DNA from: Tetrahymena elliotti 4EA
Taxonomy: Eukaryota; Ciliophora; Oligohymenophorea; Hymenostomatida; Tetrahymenidae
DNA length: 64,000 nt
Direction: 5' to 3'
Assembly: GCA_000231825.2 (NCBI GenBank)
Contig: JH720323.1
Span: forward strand, 89,825 to 153,824
In this document: positions 36,799 through 50,037 of the stretch, piece by piece
How the letters are laid out: each line of letters starts with the position of its first letter
How positions within the stretch are numbered: the stretch's first letter is position 1
Translations under genes and position numbers: made by a program
The notes under the pieces: model-generated
Databases searched by the model: none
What the model was told of the DNA's origin: nothing
What the model saw: the letters and a program-made list of their open reading frames with translations, nothing else

Positions 36799-37350
36799 AT
36801 GAATAAATTAATACTCTGCTTAGCTTTATTAGTGGTCTCTTTGAATGCTTAAGGCTATACTGTTGATCTCTCTTCTTCTTTGAGACTCTCACCTTAAACT
36901 ATTGGAAGTAATGTTAATATCACAAACCTTTGTGTCTATAATAAAACTGTTACTTTGTAGCCTATTTAAGACTAAACTACTAAATTATATACAGGTCTCA
37001 ACATTACAAATGTAAATCTTTAAACTGGTTGCCCTTAAATTGTATTAAATTTTGTTAATGAAAATGGTGTTTCTAGCCCTGTTAACAACACTTTAAAAAT
37101 TGATTTTTTGAATGTTTTCGTTAAAGATAACACTCAAACTAATACTGCTCCTCCTTACAAACTTTTTACTTCATTTAATAGCACTGGAAATGGTGATGCA
37201 ATTGCTTAAATCTATTCTTATCGTATCCCTCCCAATCCTAGTCCTTCTGTTTAAGGTGGTTAATATGTTTCTTTAACCTACACAACTGTTTCTTCAGCTT
37301 TCTAATTAGTTGCTATGGCCACTTTAGCTTTGGTTGCTTTACTATTCTGA
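36799..37350 (+). CDS. Small secreted or GPI-anchored surface protein, 183 aa
   Basis: The single exon ends at TGA 37,348-37,350. Residues 1-20 (MNKLILCLALLVVSLNAQ) are a typical signal peptide with a likely cut after Asn-Ala. The mature part is Ser/Thr/Asn/Pro-rich, with N-glycosylation sites (NIT, NKT, NIT, NST) and two cysteines. The last about 20 residues (AMATLALVALLF) are hydrophobic and end at the stop with no basic tail, as in proteins that receive a GPI anchor. It resembles ciliate surface or immobilisation-type antigens only in layout; it is short and lacks their periodic CxxC repeats. A role at the cell surface is inferred. Confidence 0.8.
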
Positions 37351-38150
37351 TTTTTAAAAAAATTCCTTAGTAAATATGATTGTATTTGATGTATGATGTA
37401 TATTTACTTTAATTTAATCAGATTATTCTAAAAAAAGGAATTCATTTATTTTATAAATTGAATAGAAGAATTTCATTTTGTTTTTTTAAAATATAAAAAG
37501 TCTCACAAAAGATAAATAATTTTTTTCATAATTAATGAATATCTTCTAATTTTGTATTATTATTATTATTTTTGTCAAAAAAATATTCATAAGATTTTCT
37601 TAATAAGATAAATAATATCCTTTGCAAATACTTTTTTGTATAAAAAATTTATTATTTTCCATTTATTTTTTTTGAATTAAATAGTTTAGATAAATCATAA
37701 TTCCCAATAATAACATTAAAATGGATATATTTAATTTGGGTGGATAATTTTTAAACTAATTTACTATTACACTGTAAATTTCAAATAAAAAGTAAAAATT
37801 TTTATTTTCAAAATCAAAATTAAAAATATTTAACAAATCATACTTTTTTATTTAAATTTTAAATGTTTATTTCAAAATTACTTTTTTTAGTCTTTCTTGA
37901 AAAATATTACATAAAGCTGAATAATAAACTTCAAAATCCAAAATAAATCTAGTTTTTTATGAACAAATAAAATCATCTTCTAGCATAAAAGAGTTTTTTA
38001 AGAAGAGATTCATATTTTTAAAAGATAAGAATTAAAATATCTTCATTAAAAAATTGGAGAAATCTCTATTTTTTAATTTGTATATAGAAAAAAATTACAT
38101 AAATTAATAATAGAGACATGGAAAAAGAGTATTAGTATGAACCTCAAACA
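37351..38150. other. Intergenic, no gene seen
   Basis: AT-rich DNA following the surface-protein gene. It includes a short TAT microsatellite at about 37,555-37,570. No coding frame is supported up to the transposase relic. Confidence 0.5.
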
Positions 38151-38770
38151 TTTTTTTTCAAGATTCAAATATATTTTTAAAATATTCCCACATATTTTTT
38201 ATGAGGTGGGGTTTTAATCAGGTGATTGTGAGGGTCATTCCACTTCTCGATTTTATTATGAGTCAGAAATTTCTTAATTCTTTTTCCTTGAGTGGTAAAA
38301 TTATCTTGCTGAAAAATAGAATCAGATTGGTTTAGCTAATTAAGAAGATTATCTTGAAGAACTCCTATGTATTTTTATGAATAAAGAGTAGCATCTACTT
38401 TAAGCTAAACTTAATTGCCATTTGCGAGAAATAACTCCTCAGACCATCACTTTTAAACTGTTAATTTTTAAGACAATTTAAAACGCTTAGAAGGTATTTT
38501 ATACCCTTTTTCTACTCTGATTTTTAATTTTCTAGTTTTCTTTGCATCTGAGAATATTGTCTTCTAAATTTTATTTTAGCTCGATTTGCTAATATCCATA
38601 TTAAAATCATATCTTTTAGAAATTTCTATTTAATTTAAAAATGGTTTTGAGGGAGTAAATCTCATAAGTAGTCCAATTTTATTTATAAAATTCTGCGCTG
38701 TTATTACCAAAGCAGTATTTGGATTAGAGGATTGCTATGTCAGATATCAAGAATCTTCAAATGGACAAAA
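38150..38770 (-). pseudogene. Tc1/mariner-type transposase relic
   Basis: On the minus strand the C-terminal DDE core of a Tc1/mariner transposase can be followed across three frames. It shows KTIFSDAKKTRKLK (the FSD with the second catalytic Asp region), KVMV-stop-GVISRK (the VMVWG motif with Trp changed to TGA), then VDATLYSQKYIGVLQDN. FQQDNFTTQGKRIKKFL (QDN motif), NKIEKW and a remnant of the PD/NLWE region with KYVGIF end the match. At least two frameshifts and one nonsense codon make it inactive. Terminal inverted repeats were not found. The last DDE residue is not clearly identifiable. Confidence 0.65.
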
Positions 38771-39382
38771 TTTTTAATTTTTATACTTTGATATTATAAA
38801 AATAATAACTGAAATTTAGATTGAATCTAATCTTTTTTCAAAAGTCAAATTTTATATCCTCCATGCTTTAAATTTTTTTAAAGATATTAAAAAAATTGTG
38901 ACTTTTGTTTAATGTAAAAGTAAGTATTACCTTTAGTTAATTATCAAATTTAGGCTACACGCTTAAAACTGTAAATTTATTGAAAGTACATCTTTTAACA
39001 TTACAAATGAAATATCAATTTTTTTTGATTATAAAGTCCGACTAACTAATAATTTTGGAAATATGAACATAAAATTAATAATTAAGGGATTAAATACTTG
39101 GTGAATTTTTGAATGTTTTAGATGAGTAAAATCGAGTGAGTGATTTAATTTGAAAAATAAAAATAAATATAATATATATTTATAATAAATAAATTATATA
39201 TACTGATAATAATTATAGCTGTTAATTTATTATTTGAAAATTTGGGAAATATTTATTGTAATTCATCAATACATTATAAATTTTATAATTGATGTTTAAA
39301 GACGAATCATTTGTTTAATCATATTTTTTTATTTTTATTTGAAATAGTTCAGTAGTCTTCTATATCCCATAAAAAGTGTCTT
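38771..39382. other. Intergenic, no gene seen
   Basis: Very AT-rich DNA between the transposase relic and the 3' end of the RRM gene. Nothing codes here by eye; an N-terminal part of the transposase is not recognisable. Confidence 0.45.
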
Positions 39383-42300
39383 TCAATAGTCCAGTTCACT
39401 GCTTTCATCATCTCTACTATGTTTGTCTTAATACTTTTTATTTCTAAATTTGTTTGCATCTCCATTATTGTTGTTATTATGTGAATTAGAATAATTTCTC
39501 TCATTCTTATCATAATAGAAGGAGCGATCTTGATTATATCTATTGTTATGGTTGTTGTTATTTAGATTGTTGAAATTTTTTCTATTCTCGAAATTGTTAT
39601 AGCGATTGCGATTATTTTTGCTACTTATACTTTGAGGTAATATTTTATCTATGAGATAGTCAAGAAATTCATTTGGGTCAGATTAAAAAACTTCAATATA
39701 TCTCTAAAAAATTCTTTCTCCATGTAATTTTTACTTAGCTTCTCTGACTTGATCTTTGTTTTTAAGTATGATAAAGCTTTCACCGGTTTATTTTTATTCT
39801 TAATAATTATACACTCTTTTAACTCCATCTTGTACAATTTCAAAATCCTTAAAGAATTCATAAATTTCTTTTGTTTTACAAGAGTAGGGTAATCCTCTTA
39901 TACGAAGAATACCATATTATTATAGAACTCTTTAACTCTTGAAATCAATTGGCCTGTTAGTTGATGAAGACCTACGGTCATATTAACTACTACTTCTACT
40001 TTTTTTGCTAGCGCTTCTACTTCTATCATATCTATTATTTCTTTGATACTTATTTTAATTATTTTAATACTAGTTGCTATTAATGTTACTATCTTTATTA
40101 TTGTTACGATTGTTGCTTATTGCATTATTGTTATTACTAGAATCTTTCACATCCTAATATTTATTTTAAGAACTATTGTTAGCTGATGAATTTTGATTGG
40201 ATTAGCTTGGGCTTTTTTTGCTGCTAGTATTATTTGTATTATTATTTAAATTTTCCTATTAGTTTTCATTAATATTTTCATTCTTTTAATTACTTGTTTA
40301 ATCCTAATCTTTTTATCTTTATTATTGTTTCTATTTTTAAGATGTTTCTGATTTGTTTGAAGAAGATGAAGATGATGAAGAAGAGGAGGATGAAGAAGAT
40401 GAAGAAGATGAAGAAGAGGCATTTTATGCTTCCTTTCTTTTAGAAGATGATTTGGCACGGTTTTAAGATTTATCTCTACTAGTATTTTGTTTCTATTTAT
40501 CTTAATTTGAATATTAATTTTATTGAGAAGAATTAGTTTGATATTTATTTTAGCTACTCTGATATTTGTTTGGTGATTTGCTATTTGAACTAGATGTTTC
40601 ATGGAATATATTTTTTCTTTTAAAACTATCATGAGAACCTTTATCAACTGATATCTTTTTTTGATCAAAATCTTTACCATTCAAAGACATAAGATCATTA
40701 GCATCTCTTTCTCTTTCCATGCGAAGATAAACTTCTCCACTAAAATTACCATATTTATCAGCTAATAAGAAAATATTTTCTTTATAAACTCTGATGTTTG
40801 AGTTATTTTTAATAAAATTGTAAAATTCTTGCTTGCTACAGTTGGGAAGATCTTTGAATTTAAGATAATAATAGTAATAATGTTATTAATTATTTTTAGA
40901 CTGGTAGTTGTTTGAATATTAATTGTTTCCTCCATACATATTATTATTATTTTATCTTTATACACTTCCTCTTCCTGCAGAGTGGCTTCTAGAAATAGAA
41001 GCTCTTTTATTTAATATAGATGGGGGATATCTTTCTCTACTATCTCCTTTTCTGTTATAATTACCACTGCCATACTCAACATCTTACCCATTATTATATG
41101 ACCTATTGTTTTGATAATGATCGTTTCTATAGTTTTAGTATCTAGCATTGTAATAGCCTCCCCTTTCATTACTTTAGCTATTTCTTCTTTTGTAGTAATC
41201 ATGCTTTTTAAAATGCTTATTTTTGTTGTAGTAGTTATTGTTATTAGCTCCCTTATAAAAGTCTTTTTTATTTTATACAGAAGGTGATTTACTGCTATTT
41301 CCTTTTCTTTAATTGAATCTATTTTATTCTAATCTACTACTAATGCTGCTACTGGATTTACTTCTGCTTCTACTACTATGACTGCGACTGTGGCTGTGAC
41401 TACGGCTTCTGCTTCTACTGTTACTCTTGCTAGAGCTAGAAGCACTTTTTTGATTTTAATTCTTATATTTGTTTTAAGCATGATAAGGTATAAAACCTTT
41501 TCTATTCTTATAATAAGGGTTATTATTTTCATTTCTATTTTTAGGATGGTAATAGCCTGCTTAATATGATGACTAATTATGCTATCTACGTATTGATGAA
41601 CTTGGTGAGCGCTAAGATGAGTAGCTGCTTTTTCTTTTTTTATTGGCATCTTATTAATGGCTGCTACTATTTTCTCTAGAATTGCTTTTACGTCTGCTCG
41701 AATAACGATATCTACTTTTACTTGGGCTTTTTTCTTCTTTCTTATTATATTACTTAGATTTTGAACGAGATTTATCTTTTTCTTTATCAATAACTTGGTT
41801 TGTTTGTTAAGAATTACCCCCTTAATTTGATACTATTTAAGAACTACCTACACCATTTGCTTGAGTAGAAGAGAGAGATAAATTATTTATTTAAGATAAA
41901 TTTTGACTTGTGTTCTAAATATTAATCTTAACTCCCTCAATCAAAGAACTTGAATTTTATGAATTATATGTTGAAACTTGTTGAGATAAAGAATTTTAAT
42001 TAACTTATTAAGAATTGATTTATGCTAGCTGAGCACTTTAATTAAATGGACTAATTTCTTTTACATGCTCTTTGGGTAGGATTTTAACCTCTTCTTATAG
42101 AGAAGGATCAGAACTTATGTCAATAATATTTGTATTTGAGCCTCCTCCTTGCTATCCAAGATTCAATTATTATAAATTGCTACCAAATTAATTTGAAAAG
42201 CTACTAATATCTATGCTCTTACGATTGCTAACTCCACCTAGAGGCATCATCAGTGAGTGATTAAATGATTGCTATGCTTAGCTATTTGGATTATTTTAAG

Positions 42301-43762
42301 TTTAGTTATTGTTAGGAGGAGGAACGTTTTTTGAAGAACCAGGATATAAGTTATTTCCTACTTAATATATATGATTTGAAGCAGTTTGCTATGGAAAGGT
42401 ATTCTAATAAATATTTTATGTTGTACCAAAACCTGTAGAGAGTGAATTAGTCTAATTAAGAAAATTATACTAATGATTGACTTTAAAAGAATGAATGTTT
42501 TGAGGATTACTAATCTATGGTGGAGTGTTTTAGGAAGAAGACGTATAACCCAAGGCTAATTTATTGTTACGTAAAGGTTAATTACTGAATTTGTGATCTG
42601 CAGCTAGTATAAGAGTAAGTAGCTTAACCATGCTCTTAAATAAGCTCTTTGTAGAAACAACATCCTGTTTCTCTCTTAAAGATAAATATTGCATAATAGA
42701 GCCTATTGAAGTAAATTCTTAAGGCTTAACATTGAATACATCACTGCATTCTTTTTATAAAAAATAATAATTTTCGAAAAAACCCTTGGAAGAAACTTTG
42801 CTCTCTTCTATCAAACGTGGTAAAACATTAGGGTTCATTGTTTCATTGTTTAAAATGACTACAAATTTTTATTATTTAAGTGTTATTTCTTTATCTATAA
42901 AATCTATCAATGTATTCAGTGCATTTGCAACAGAACTGTAGAGAGGGCTAAGATTATTCTGCTTTTTCCCATTTTTTCCACTAGAGCTTTAAACAGAAGG
43001 TGATTTTTAATTTGAATTCATTCTTCCTGGAAGAGCTGAAACAGGTATAACTCCAACATCTTCGCTTTGTGAATTAAGTGTACCAATTGCTGCTGCAGCA
43101 CTAGATGTAAATGATTCAGATGATTATACAATATTTTTACTGTCTAGATTGCTAAAATCATAATATTAATCTTTAATAAGTTTCCTTTCTTTCATGCTGT
43201 ATACCCCCCAATACATGTCACGAATAAGAGTTTATAATGAACAGATTACATTATTTTAATTGTTATTATTAGTTTAGGTAGAGTTAGATTAATTATTTTG
43301 ATTATTCATATTAGATGTATTTTAAACTGTTGGAGAAAGAGCATCTTCTATACGCATTTAAGAACTTGATTAAGTTTACTCATCAAACCCACATTCAATT
43401 ATTAAAAAATAATCATAAATTGGATACTAAATAATTTAAGGAGGTTAAGGTATTTAACTATTCAAAACTTATTGAGAGCCATTGATTCCATTAATAGTAA
43501 GATTCAAATTTGGATTAAGCATATTTGCTTATGTTGAATTTATATTTGAGATACCTTGCAATCCTGCAGGATGCATATATCCAGAATTAGACGAATAAAA
43601 AGGAGGTTATGTTTGACCAATAATTGATTATGAACTCATATAATGAGATTAATTATTAGTAGTTAAACCATTATGGTAAAAACTGTTTTATTGAGAATTT
43701 CCTAAAGACATAAAATTTCCTGCATTGTTGCTGCTACTATGCGAGTTATACGTCACATTCAT
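39383..43762 (-). CDS. RS- and Asn-rich RNA-binding protein with two RRMs (hnRNP F/H-like), 1,459 aa
   Basis: One continuous frame of 1,460 codons runs from ATG 43,760-43,762 to TGA 39,383-39,385, with no intron needed. The N-terminal half is Asn/Gln/Ser-rich around a helical segment at about residues 170-400 (RDMYWGVYSMKERKLI, SVANALNTLIDFIDKE). An Arg/Ser region spans about 655-920, including a dense RS/SH run near 783-807. A first divergent RRM lies at about 960-1,040 (YYLKFKDLPNCSKQEFYNFI). A poly-Ser tract sits near 1,115-1,130. A second RRM at about 1,280-1,365 has GILRIRGLPYSCKTKEIYEFF and RYIEVFQSDPNEF, hallmarks of quasi-RRMs in hnRNP F/H. The tail is Asn/Arg/Tyr-rich. A role in pre-mRNA splicing or nuclear RNA handling is likely. 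Confidence 0.85.
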
Positions 43763-45403
43763 TTACCTTTAATCACTTTGCTCTAATCAATTAAATAATA
43801 AATTATATTGTTTTTCTTTTTAATTTTCTTTGATTCTTAATTAATATTTTTTATAATCATATATGTCTTTATATTTATCCTGAAAACACTCAAATTTTCT
43901 TCTTTTTTTACTTTATCAAATTAAATCTCTTGTTTTTTTGTTTGTATTTGATATCTCAAATCATGAATTTCTCTTAGAAATTTATTAATTGAAATAAAAC
44001 CTTGATTTATCAATTAATTGAATGAATGAGCTATTGATCTTGTGCGAATTCTATATATATATTATTAATGTTTCAACTATTTTTTTCCTCATTCTTGACA
44101 TATGAATAATAGAGCACCTTTTTTTATTATTATTATTTCAAAATAATTGGTTTTTTTATTCATAATTGAATTCATCTCTAATTGCGGAAAATTTTTTTCC
44201 ATAACAATTTCAAATATTTTTAAAAACAAGTAATAGTAAATTTAAAATATAGAGGTTATTTGTTCTTTTTTATTTAAATTATTCTTTGAGATGTGCTATA
44301 ATTAGAAACTTTCAAATATTCTTAAAATATTGACCTTTTTAGTAAAAATTATATATTCATTTTCAAATCATTCTTTTTATTTCTAGTGAGTTTGAATGTT
44401 TTATTTTAATATTCAAATAAGTTATGAAAAATCTTTAATATTTCAGAAAATTTTTCTAAAAAAATTAATTTTAAAGATTAAAATTATACTTAAAATACTT
44501 CTAAGGAGCTGAATGATTCTTTATTTAACTCATTTTAAAATCAGATTTCTTTATCCATAAATTTTTTAAAAATTCAAATTATTTTTTGATAAGAAATTTA
44601 CAATGAAAATAAATATTTGAAAAGATATCACAGGTATTTGATAAAGCAATAATTTTAAATTCAAAACATAAAAAAGCATAAAAAAGACATGAATTTAAAA
44701 AATTAATCTTTTAACCTTTGATATTTATATTTTGATCAAAAATACATACTTTTTATCAGTTAAAGCGAGCTTAAATTTACTCAGATTTTTTGTAATATAA
44801 AATAAAAAAAAGAATATTTTTTTAATAAGATATTTTGTTGAGTTTTGCATTTTAATAAAGTTAAGAATACTGATATATATGAATGAATATACATACAGTC
44901 TAATGTTGTAACTAATAAGTGGGCTTTTTTGTATATAAAAATGAATTAGAAAATAGAATTAATTAAGTTGGTGAATGATTAAATTTGAATATTGATTAAT
45001 ATGTAAAATGAATTTAATAATGAAAATTAATTTTAAAATATAATTTTTAAGAAAAGAAAATAAGGCACACATGTATTAAAAAGAATGATTATTGTTATCT
45101 TATGTAGATTGAAAAATTAATTAGAGATAAGAGTTATTATCATCAAAGAAAATGAAAGATTTATTTATTTATTTATTAATTAATTATTTTTAATACTCGA
45201 TATTCATTCAGTTTGCAAGATAAATCAAAAATGAAAGATTAGTTGATACGCAGATAAAACTAAGATTTCCTATTTTTTGTTTGTTTGTTTGTTTTTTGAA
45301 TGTTTTTTTTATAATTGCTTGCTATATCTTTTTTTTTAAAGTAGTTAAGCTTGCTTTATTATACTATAATTAATAAGTTAAAAATCAACCATATATCTTC
45401 AAA
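43763..45403. other. Intergenic between two minus-strand RNA-binding genes
   Basis: The 1.6-kb AT-rich stretch shows no frame with coding character. It should contain the promoter of the RRM gene and the terminator of the KH gene. A short TTTG-repeat lies near 45,280-45,295. Confidence 0.5.
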
Positions 45404-46948
45404 TCATCTCTTTGATTAATCAATAGTAATTTCTTCTATTTGTGGGTTTGCCATTTGTTGATAATATTGTTGATAGTAAAGCTATTGTTGGTAGTATTAC
45501 TACATAAGCATTTGTTGTTGCTAATAATGTTACATTTGCTATTAATCCTAAACCATCATCTATGGTTGCTACATGCCTTGGTAGTAATTTTAACTGCTAT
45601 CTCCTCTTTCGCTACTTCCTCCATGTCCGCTATGAGGTTCTCTCTGGCCATTTGAAGGATAGTTGTTGTTATAACCTTGTATTGAACCTCCTCCTCCAAA
45701 TTATCCCTAATGAGTGCTTTTTAATTAATCTAATAAATTCTAAGCTAAATGGATAGCATTTTGGATCTATTATGCATTTCCAACTATTTCAAATAATTTA
45801 TTTCCTCTAACAGTTTCATTGTTGTTATTCATTATTAAGCGTGCACCGCTAGATTTATTTATATTTTGTATGTTGCATCCACTCTTTCCGATGAAACCTC
45901 CGACTAATTCAACTGGTACTTCAAAAATTTCTTTCTTTGAATTAGATTTATAAGATTCTATATAATCAAAAATTAATTTTTATGCTTTTTCGCACTAATC
46001 CTAAGTTCCAAAAACTGTGAAATTTTTATATTCTTCTCCCTAAACTTAGTTAGAATCCATTTATATGTAGCTTGCTCCACATTAAGTCTTGATAGAACGA
46101 ATAGTTTCACCACCCTTACCAAGAATTAATCCAACATAATTTTGTGGAACTCTAACTACTAGTCTATTTTATTAAACTGAGTTATTCATATCTGCTACTT
46201 CTTTAAGCTACTCGCTTTTAATCTTATTTCTGGTTTCTTCATCACTGAAAAGAATACGTTCAATTTCGCAGCAAGCATCTGCTACATCTTTTTCTGAAGA
46301 TCCTGCTATTTGAACATGTGGAGGAATTTAATCTGACTTTATAATAATTCTGCAGCGTGTCTTTTCCTAAATACGTTTCTAATTAGATCCCTTAGGTCCA
46401 AGAATGAGACCTACATAGTTGAAATTATTATCTTAAGGAATATCTATATTTCTGACGATAGTTTAAGCTGCGGTGGCTGGTTTAGGAGTTGTGTTAATAC
46501 CAACACCATTTACAATAGACAACCCTGGTATAGAAAGACCACCTAGCAAATCTGATCCTGAAGAATAATCTTAGCCAGGCTTGTCAGAAGAGATCTTACC
46601 AAATGCTTCATTTAACTGAGCAGAACGCTTGGCCTATTCAATCAGTGTTTGGATGTCTGTGGGACCTTCTTCATTATTAGGTGAATATTACTAATTTTAT
46701 TATTACCATGATGAATTTGCACCACCAGATCCGTTGCCACTAAAATTACTGGAAAACTTGTTGCTAAATGCTGTTGAATCATTCAGGGGAACATCAGAAA
46801 ATCTACTTCTCTTTTTTGCTTCCTTCTCTCTGCGCTCGAGCTCCTTTTGTTTTTCGCGGTCACGAGTGGATGAAGAGTGAGATGAATGCTTATCTTTCTT
46901 TCTATCTTTACTTCTGCTTCTGCTCCTAGAACGACTTCTTCTGCCCAT
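45404..46948 (-). CDS. RS-domain protein with three KH domains, 514 aa
   Basis: A single exon runs from ATG 46,946-46,948 to TGA 45,404-45,406. Residues 1-15 are an RS repeat (MGRRSRSRSRSRSK), followed by a charged Lys/Glu region. KH1 at about 170-245 has the GxxG loop in GLILGPKGSNQKR, resembling the SF1/BBP type. KH2 at about 270-345 has GLILGKGGETIRSI, and KH3 at about 360-430 has GGFIGKSGCNIQNI. The tail is Gly-rich (GQFGGGGS) and then Gln/Tyr/Met-rich. The architecture resembles FUBP/KSRP- or PSI-like splicing regulators and SF1 relatives. It binds single-stranded RNA through the GxxG loops and acts in the nucleus. Its upstream neighbour is another RS RNA-binding protein, but the two are separately promoted. 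Confidence 0.88.
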
Positions 46949-48025
46949 TTTAAATTACAATTGAGTTAAACACTATTTGTTATTATTATATAAAATGAGA
47001 GTATATTACTTCTTATTAGAGTAGTGTTTTTATTATTTTCTTTCTTTCTAGTCACTATTTATTATATTAATTTGATTTTGTTTTACTACTTTCCTTTCTT
47101 AAAATCATATATTTTAGTTTTACCTTTTTCTCAAATCAAAAAATCAAAAGGCTTCTTTTTTTACTATACAATCTTCTCCCTCCTTATCCACTTTTCATTT
47201 ATTTTTCAATTTGATTGATTGATATTGCTGCTACATCAAATACTATTTACCTCCTATCTTTTTTTTAAAGACTATTACACATTTGAAATTTTATAAATTT
47301 ACCAATTACTTTTTCTTCAAAATCCAATCAATAACGATACCCATTAATTATTTTACAAATGATTTAACTAAAGTATATTTTTTATCACTTTTTGTCAAAT
47401 ATTCTTCTAAATACATTTCATATTTTTTGATTACTTATATTTAGTACATCAGAAAAATTTTTTATACAAAATATTGAAACTATTTTATTTTTTTTATTTT
47501 ATAAAATAATTAAAATTACAACGAAATCTGAAGCTTATCATTTAAATTTCAGTTAAAAGAGAGGGAAAATGAAGTATTTTAAAATGCAAATTTCAAAACC
47601 AATAAACGATATCCGTTTAATAGAGGGCTATTAATCAAAATAAAATATTTGAAAGAAAATAATTATAATTTTAATTATTTAATTTAATAAAAAATATATT
47701 TCTTCTTCTTTTTATCACCCTAATCTAATTAATAAATTACTTTTTAGAAAAAAATTTATTAGAATTTTTAATTATAAAATAATAAATTAATTATTTTAGC
47801 TCAAGATTTGAATCTATTAGAGATTTCTTTCTGTTTATTAATATTTTATCTCAAAATTATGTAAAAGATCCACAAATTAATTAAATGATGATTTCTCATC
47901 AAAAAAGAAGTGTATGTATTAAAAGATAATAAAATTTTTAAAAGCTGAAAACTAAATAATTAAATATCCTAAAATCAATTATTAATTAAAAAAATTCTTA
48001 AATTAGTGAAAAATAAAGAGTAAAA
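46949..48025. other. Bidirectional promoter region
   Basis: AT-rich DNA separates the minus-strand KH gene from the plus-strand SAMHD1-like gene. It contains long T and A tracts but no coding frame I can support, and no clear paired motif. Confidence 0.45.
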
Positions 48026-50037
48026 ATGATTTCTTCTAACTTATCAGTTATGCCCAAAGCACTTAGAGAGCTTTAAGAGTCTTTGGGATATAATGAAAGT
48101 TCACACATGTATTTTGAGCAAAATTCAGTTAATCCCTATTAGGAAACAGAAACTAATTGGGATGAAACAAGAAGAATTAGTGATCCTTTTCACTCATTTA
48201 TAGAATTACCAAAATCAATATGGCGTATTGTTGATACTGAAGAATTTCAAAGACTTAGATACATAAAGCAATTAGGTATGACAGGATTTGTATTTAATGG
48301 AGCAAACCATACAAGATTTGAGCACTGTTTAGGAGTTGCTCATCTGTCTTGGACCTATTTAGATAAAATAGCTATGAATCATTAATATAAGTACGAACAA
48401 ATGGGACTTAGAGATGCTGATCATTTTGATTAAATTAAGCTTTTAGTAACTATAGCAGGTTTATGCCATGATTTAGGACATGGGCCTTTCTCTCACATGT
48501 TTGATAACTTGCTCCTCCCTCGTTTAGGAGAAAAATAATGGAAGCATGAAGAAGGAAGCTGCATGATGCTTAAGTAGATCCTTTTAAGTCCAGAAAAAGA
48601 TTTTATGACTTAACTTGTGACCTATAAAAATGCAAAATTAAACCCTTTAGAAGATATTTACGTAATTTTAGACATGATAGAAGGTAAATTTAATTTAAAT
48701 TTAAAGAAAAAATCTTAGAATTTATCTTTATCTCAATATTAGGATTAACTAGAAGTTAATGGCAAGAAAAGTATGAAGATAAAAAATAGTATCCAAAGTG
48801 GGTATTTGATATCGTCTCTAATAAGACAACTTCAATTGATGTAGATAAACTTGATTATTTGAAAAGAGATCCTTCTTGTTTGAATGTTAAGCATGAGTTT
48901 GATTACAATATCCTCTTCAACGAAACTCGTATTATTGATGGAGAAATTTGCTATAACAGCAAAATTCATGACACAATATATGATATATTCCATATTAGAT
49001 ATAAACTATTCAAGCATATTTATCTACATAGAGTAACTTAGGCAATTGAGCTCATGCTTTGTGATGCTTTAGAAAAAGCTAATACCTTATATAAATTTTA
49101 AGAAACTATAAAAAATCCAGAAAAATATTTAAGACTCACAGACTCAATCATAGAGCATATTATGAATTTTAATGGTAAAATTATATTAAATTTGCATTTA
49201 TTGTTTAAAAGATACAATTTAATAGAAAAAGGAATTTTCGAAATTAATTTTAATTTTAAAATTGCTCGAGTTTGTTTGTTCTTTTGTTGGTTTATTTGAT
49301 TTTTTGCTTGACTTTTTAATTAAATTGATTAACTATTTTTATTCAAAAAATATAAATATAAATAAAATCTTAAGCATTTTTTAATTTATTTTTAAATATT
49401 TACAGATGAAAATTTGGCAGAATCCTAATAAATCATTAAAAGAATTTATACAAGAAAGCTTTATAAATTCGTTGGTGAAACAGTAATTGATTATAAAAAA
49501 GATTTAACTGAATCATAGGTTATTGATGGAATTTCCAGAAATAATGAATATAGAGATAGTTTTAGCAGTCCTATTACCAAACTTAATGAAAAAGAAAGAA
49601 AAAACACAATTGTTACTTTCTCTAAAATTAATTATTGCATGAAAGATTAAGATCCAGTTACAAACTGTTATTTCTTTAAATCTTCAAAGCCAACTGAGAA
49701 GAAAAAATTGCCTTCCTAAAATTCTTCTTTATTGAGACCTTAGAAGTTTGGAGAATAAATAATCAGAGTGTTTATTAGAGAAAACGATGAAATCTTAATA
49801 AATAAAGTGAAGAACGGGTTTGCTCTTTATACATAAAAAGAACTCCACACAGAAACAGGTGCTTATGATAAAAAAGATAACCTAAAAACACCAAATAAAT
49901 CAGAACCATCAAAAAAGTTAAAGACTTTATCTCCTCAATTTGAAAATAATGAAAATAATAATCATATGAATATCTAAATAAATGGTTCTTCAGAATAAAT
50001 GTCAAATCATAAAATGTTATTTTAAAAAGATGAATGA
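48026..50037 (+). CDS. SAMHD1-like dNTP triphosphohydrolase (HD domain), 573 aa
   Basis: Exons 48,026-48,683, 48,743-49,174 and 49,406-50,037 join exactly in frame. The HD domain covers about residues 50-400. Metal ligands are visible as His in TRFEHCLG, His-Asp in [16 protein letters not shown], and Asp in [12 protein letters not shown]. The pocket motif HEEGSCMM and the helix [13 protein letters not shown] also follow SAMHD1. The C-terminal VFIREND segment is likewise shared with the animal enzyme. The family hydrolyses dNTPs to deoxynucleoside and triphosphate, limiting the dNTP pool, usually as a GTP/dNTP-activated tetramer. There is no N-terminal SAM domain here, only about 45 residues. 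The tail is Asn/Lys-rich and likely disordered. Allosteric residues were not checked one by one. Confidence 0.92.

Noticed and set aside
39655..39720. Apparent +1 frameshift in the second RRM
   Set aside because: A recount of the T run (six, not five) restores the frame and gives the expected RYIEVF motif, so no frameshift exists.
40246..41790. Several minus-strand frames within the RRM gene, rich in Ile/Lys or Leu/His
   Set aside because: They are out-of-frame readings of the Asn/Ser/Arg-rich frame that runs unbroken from 43,762 to 39,383.
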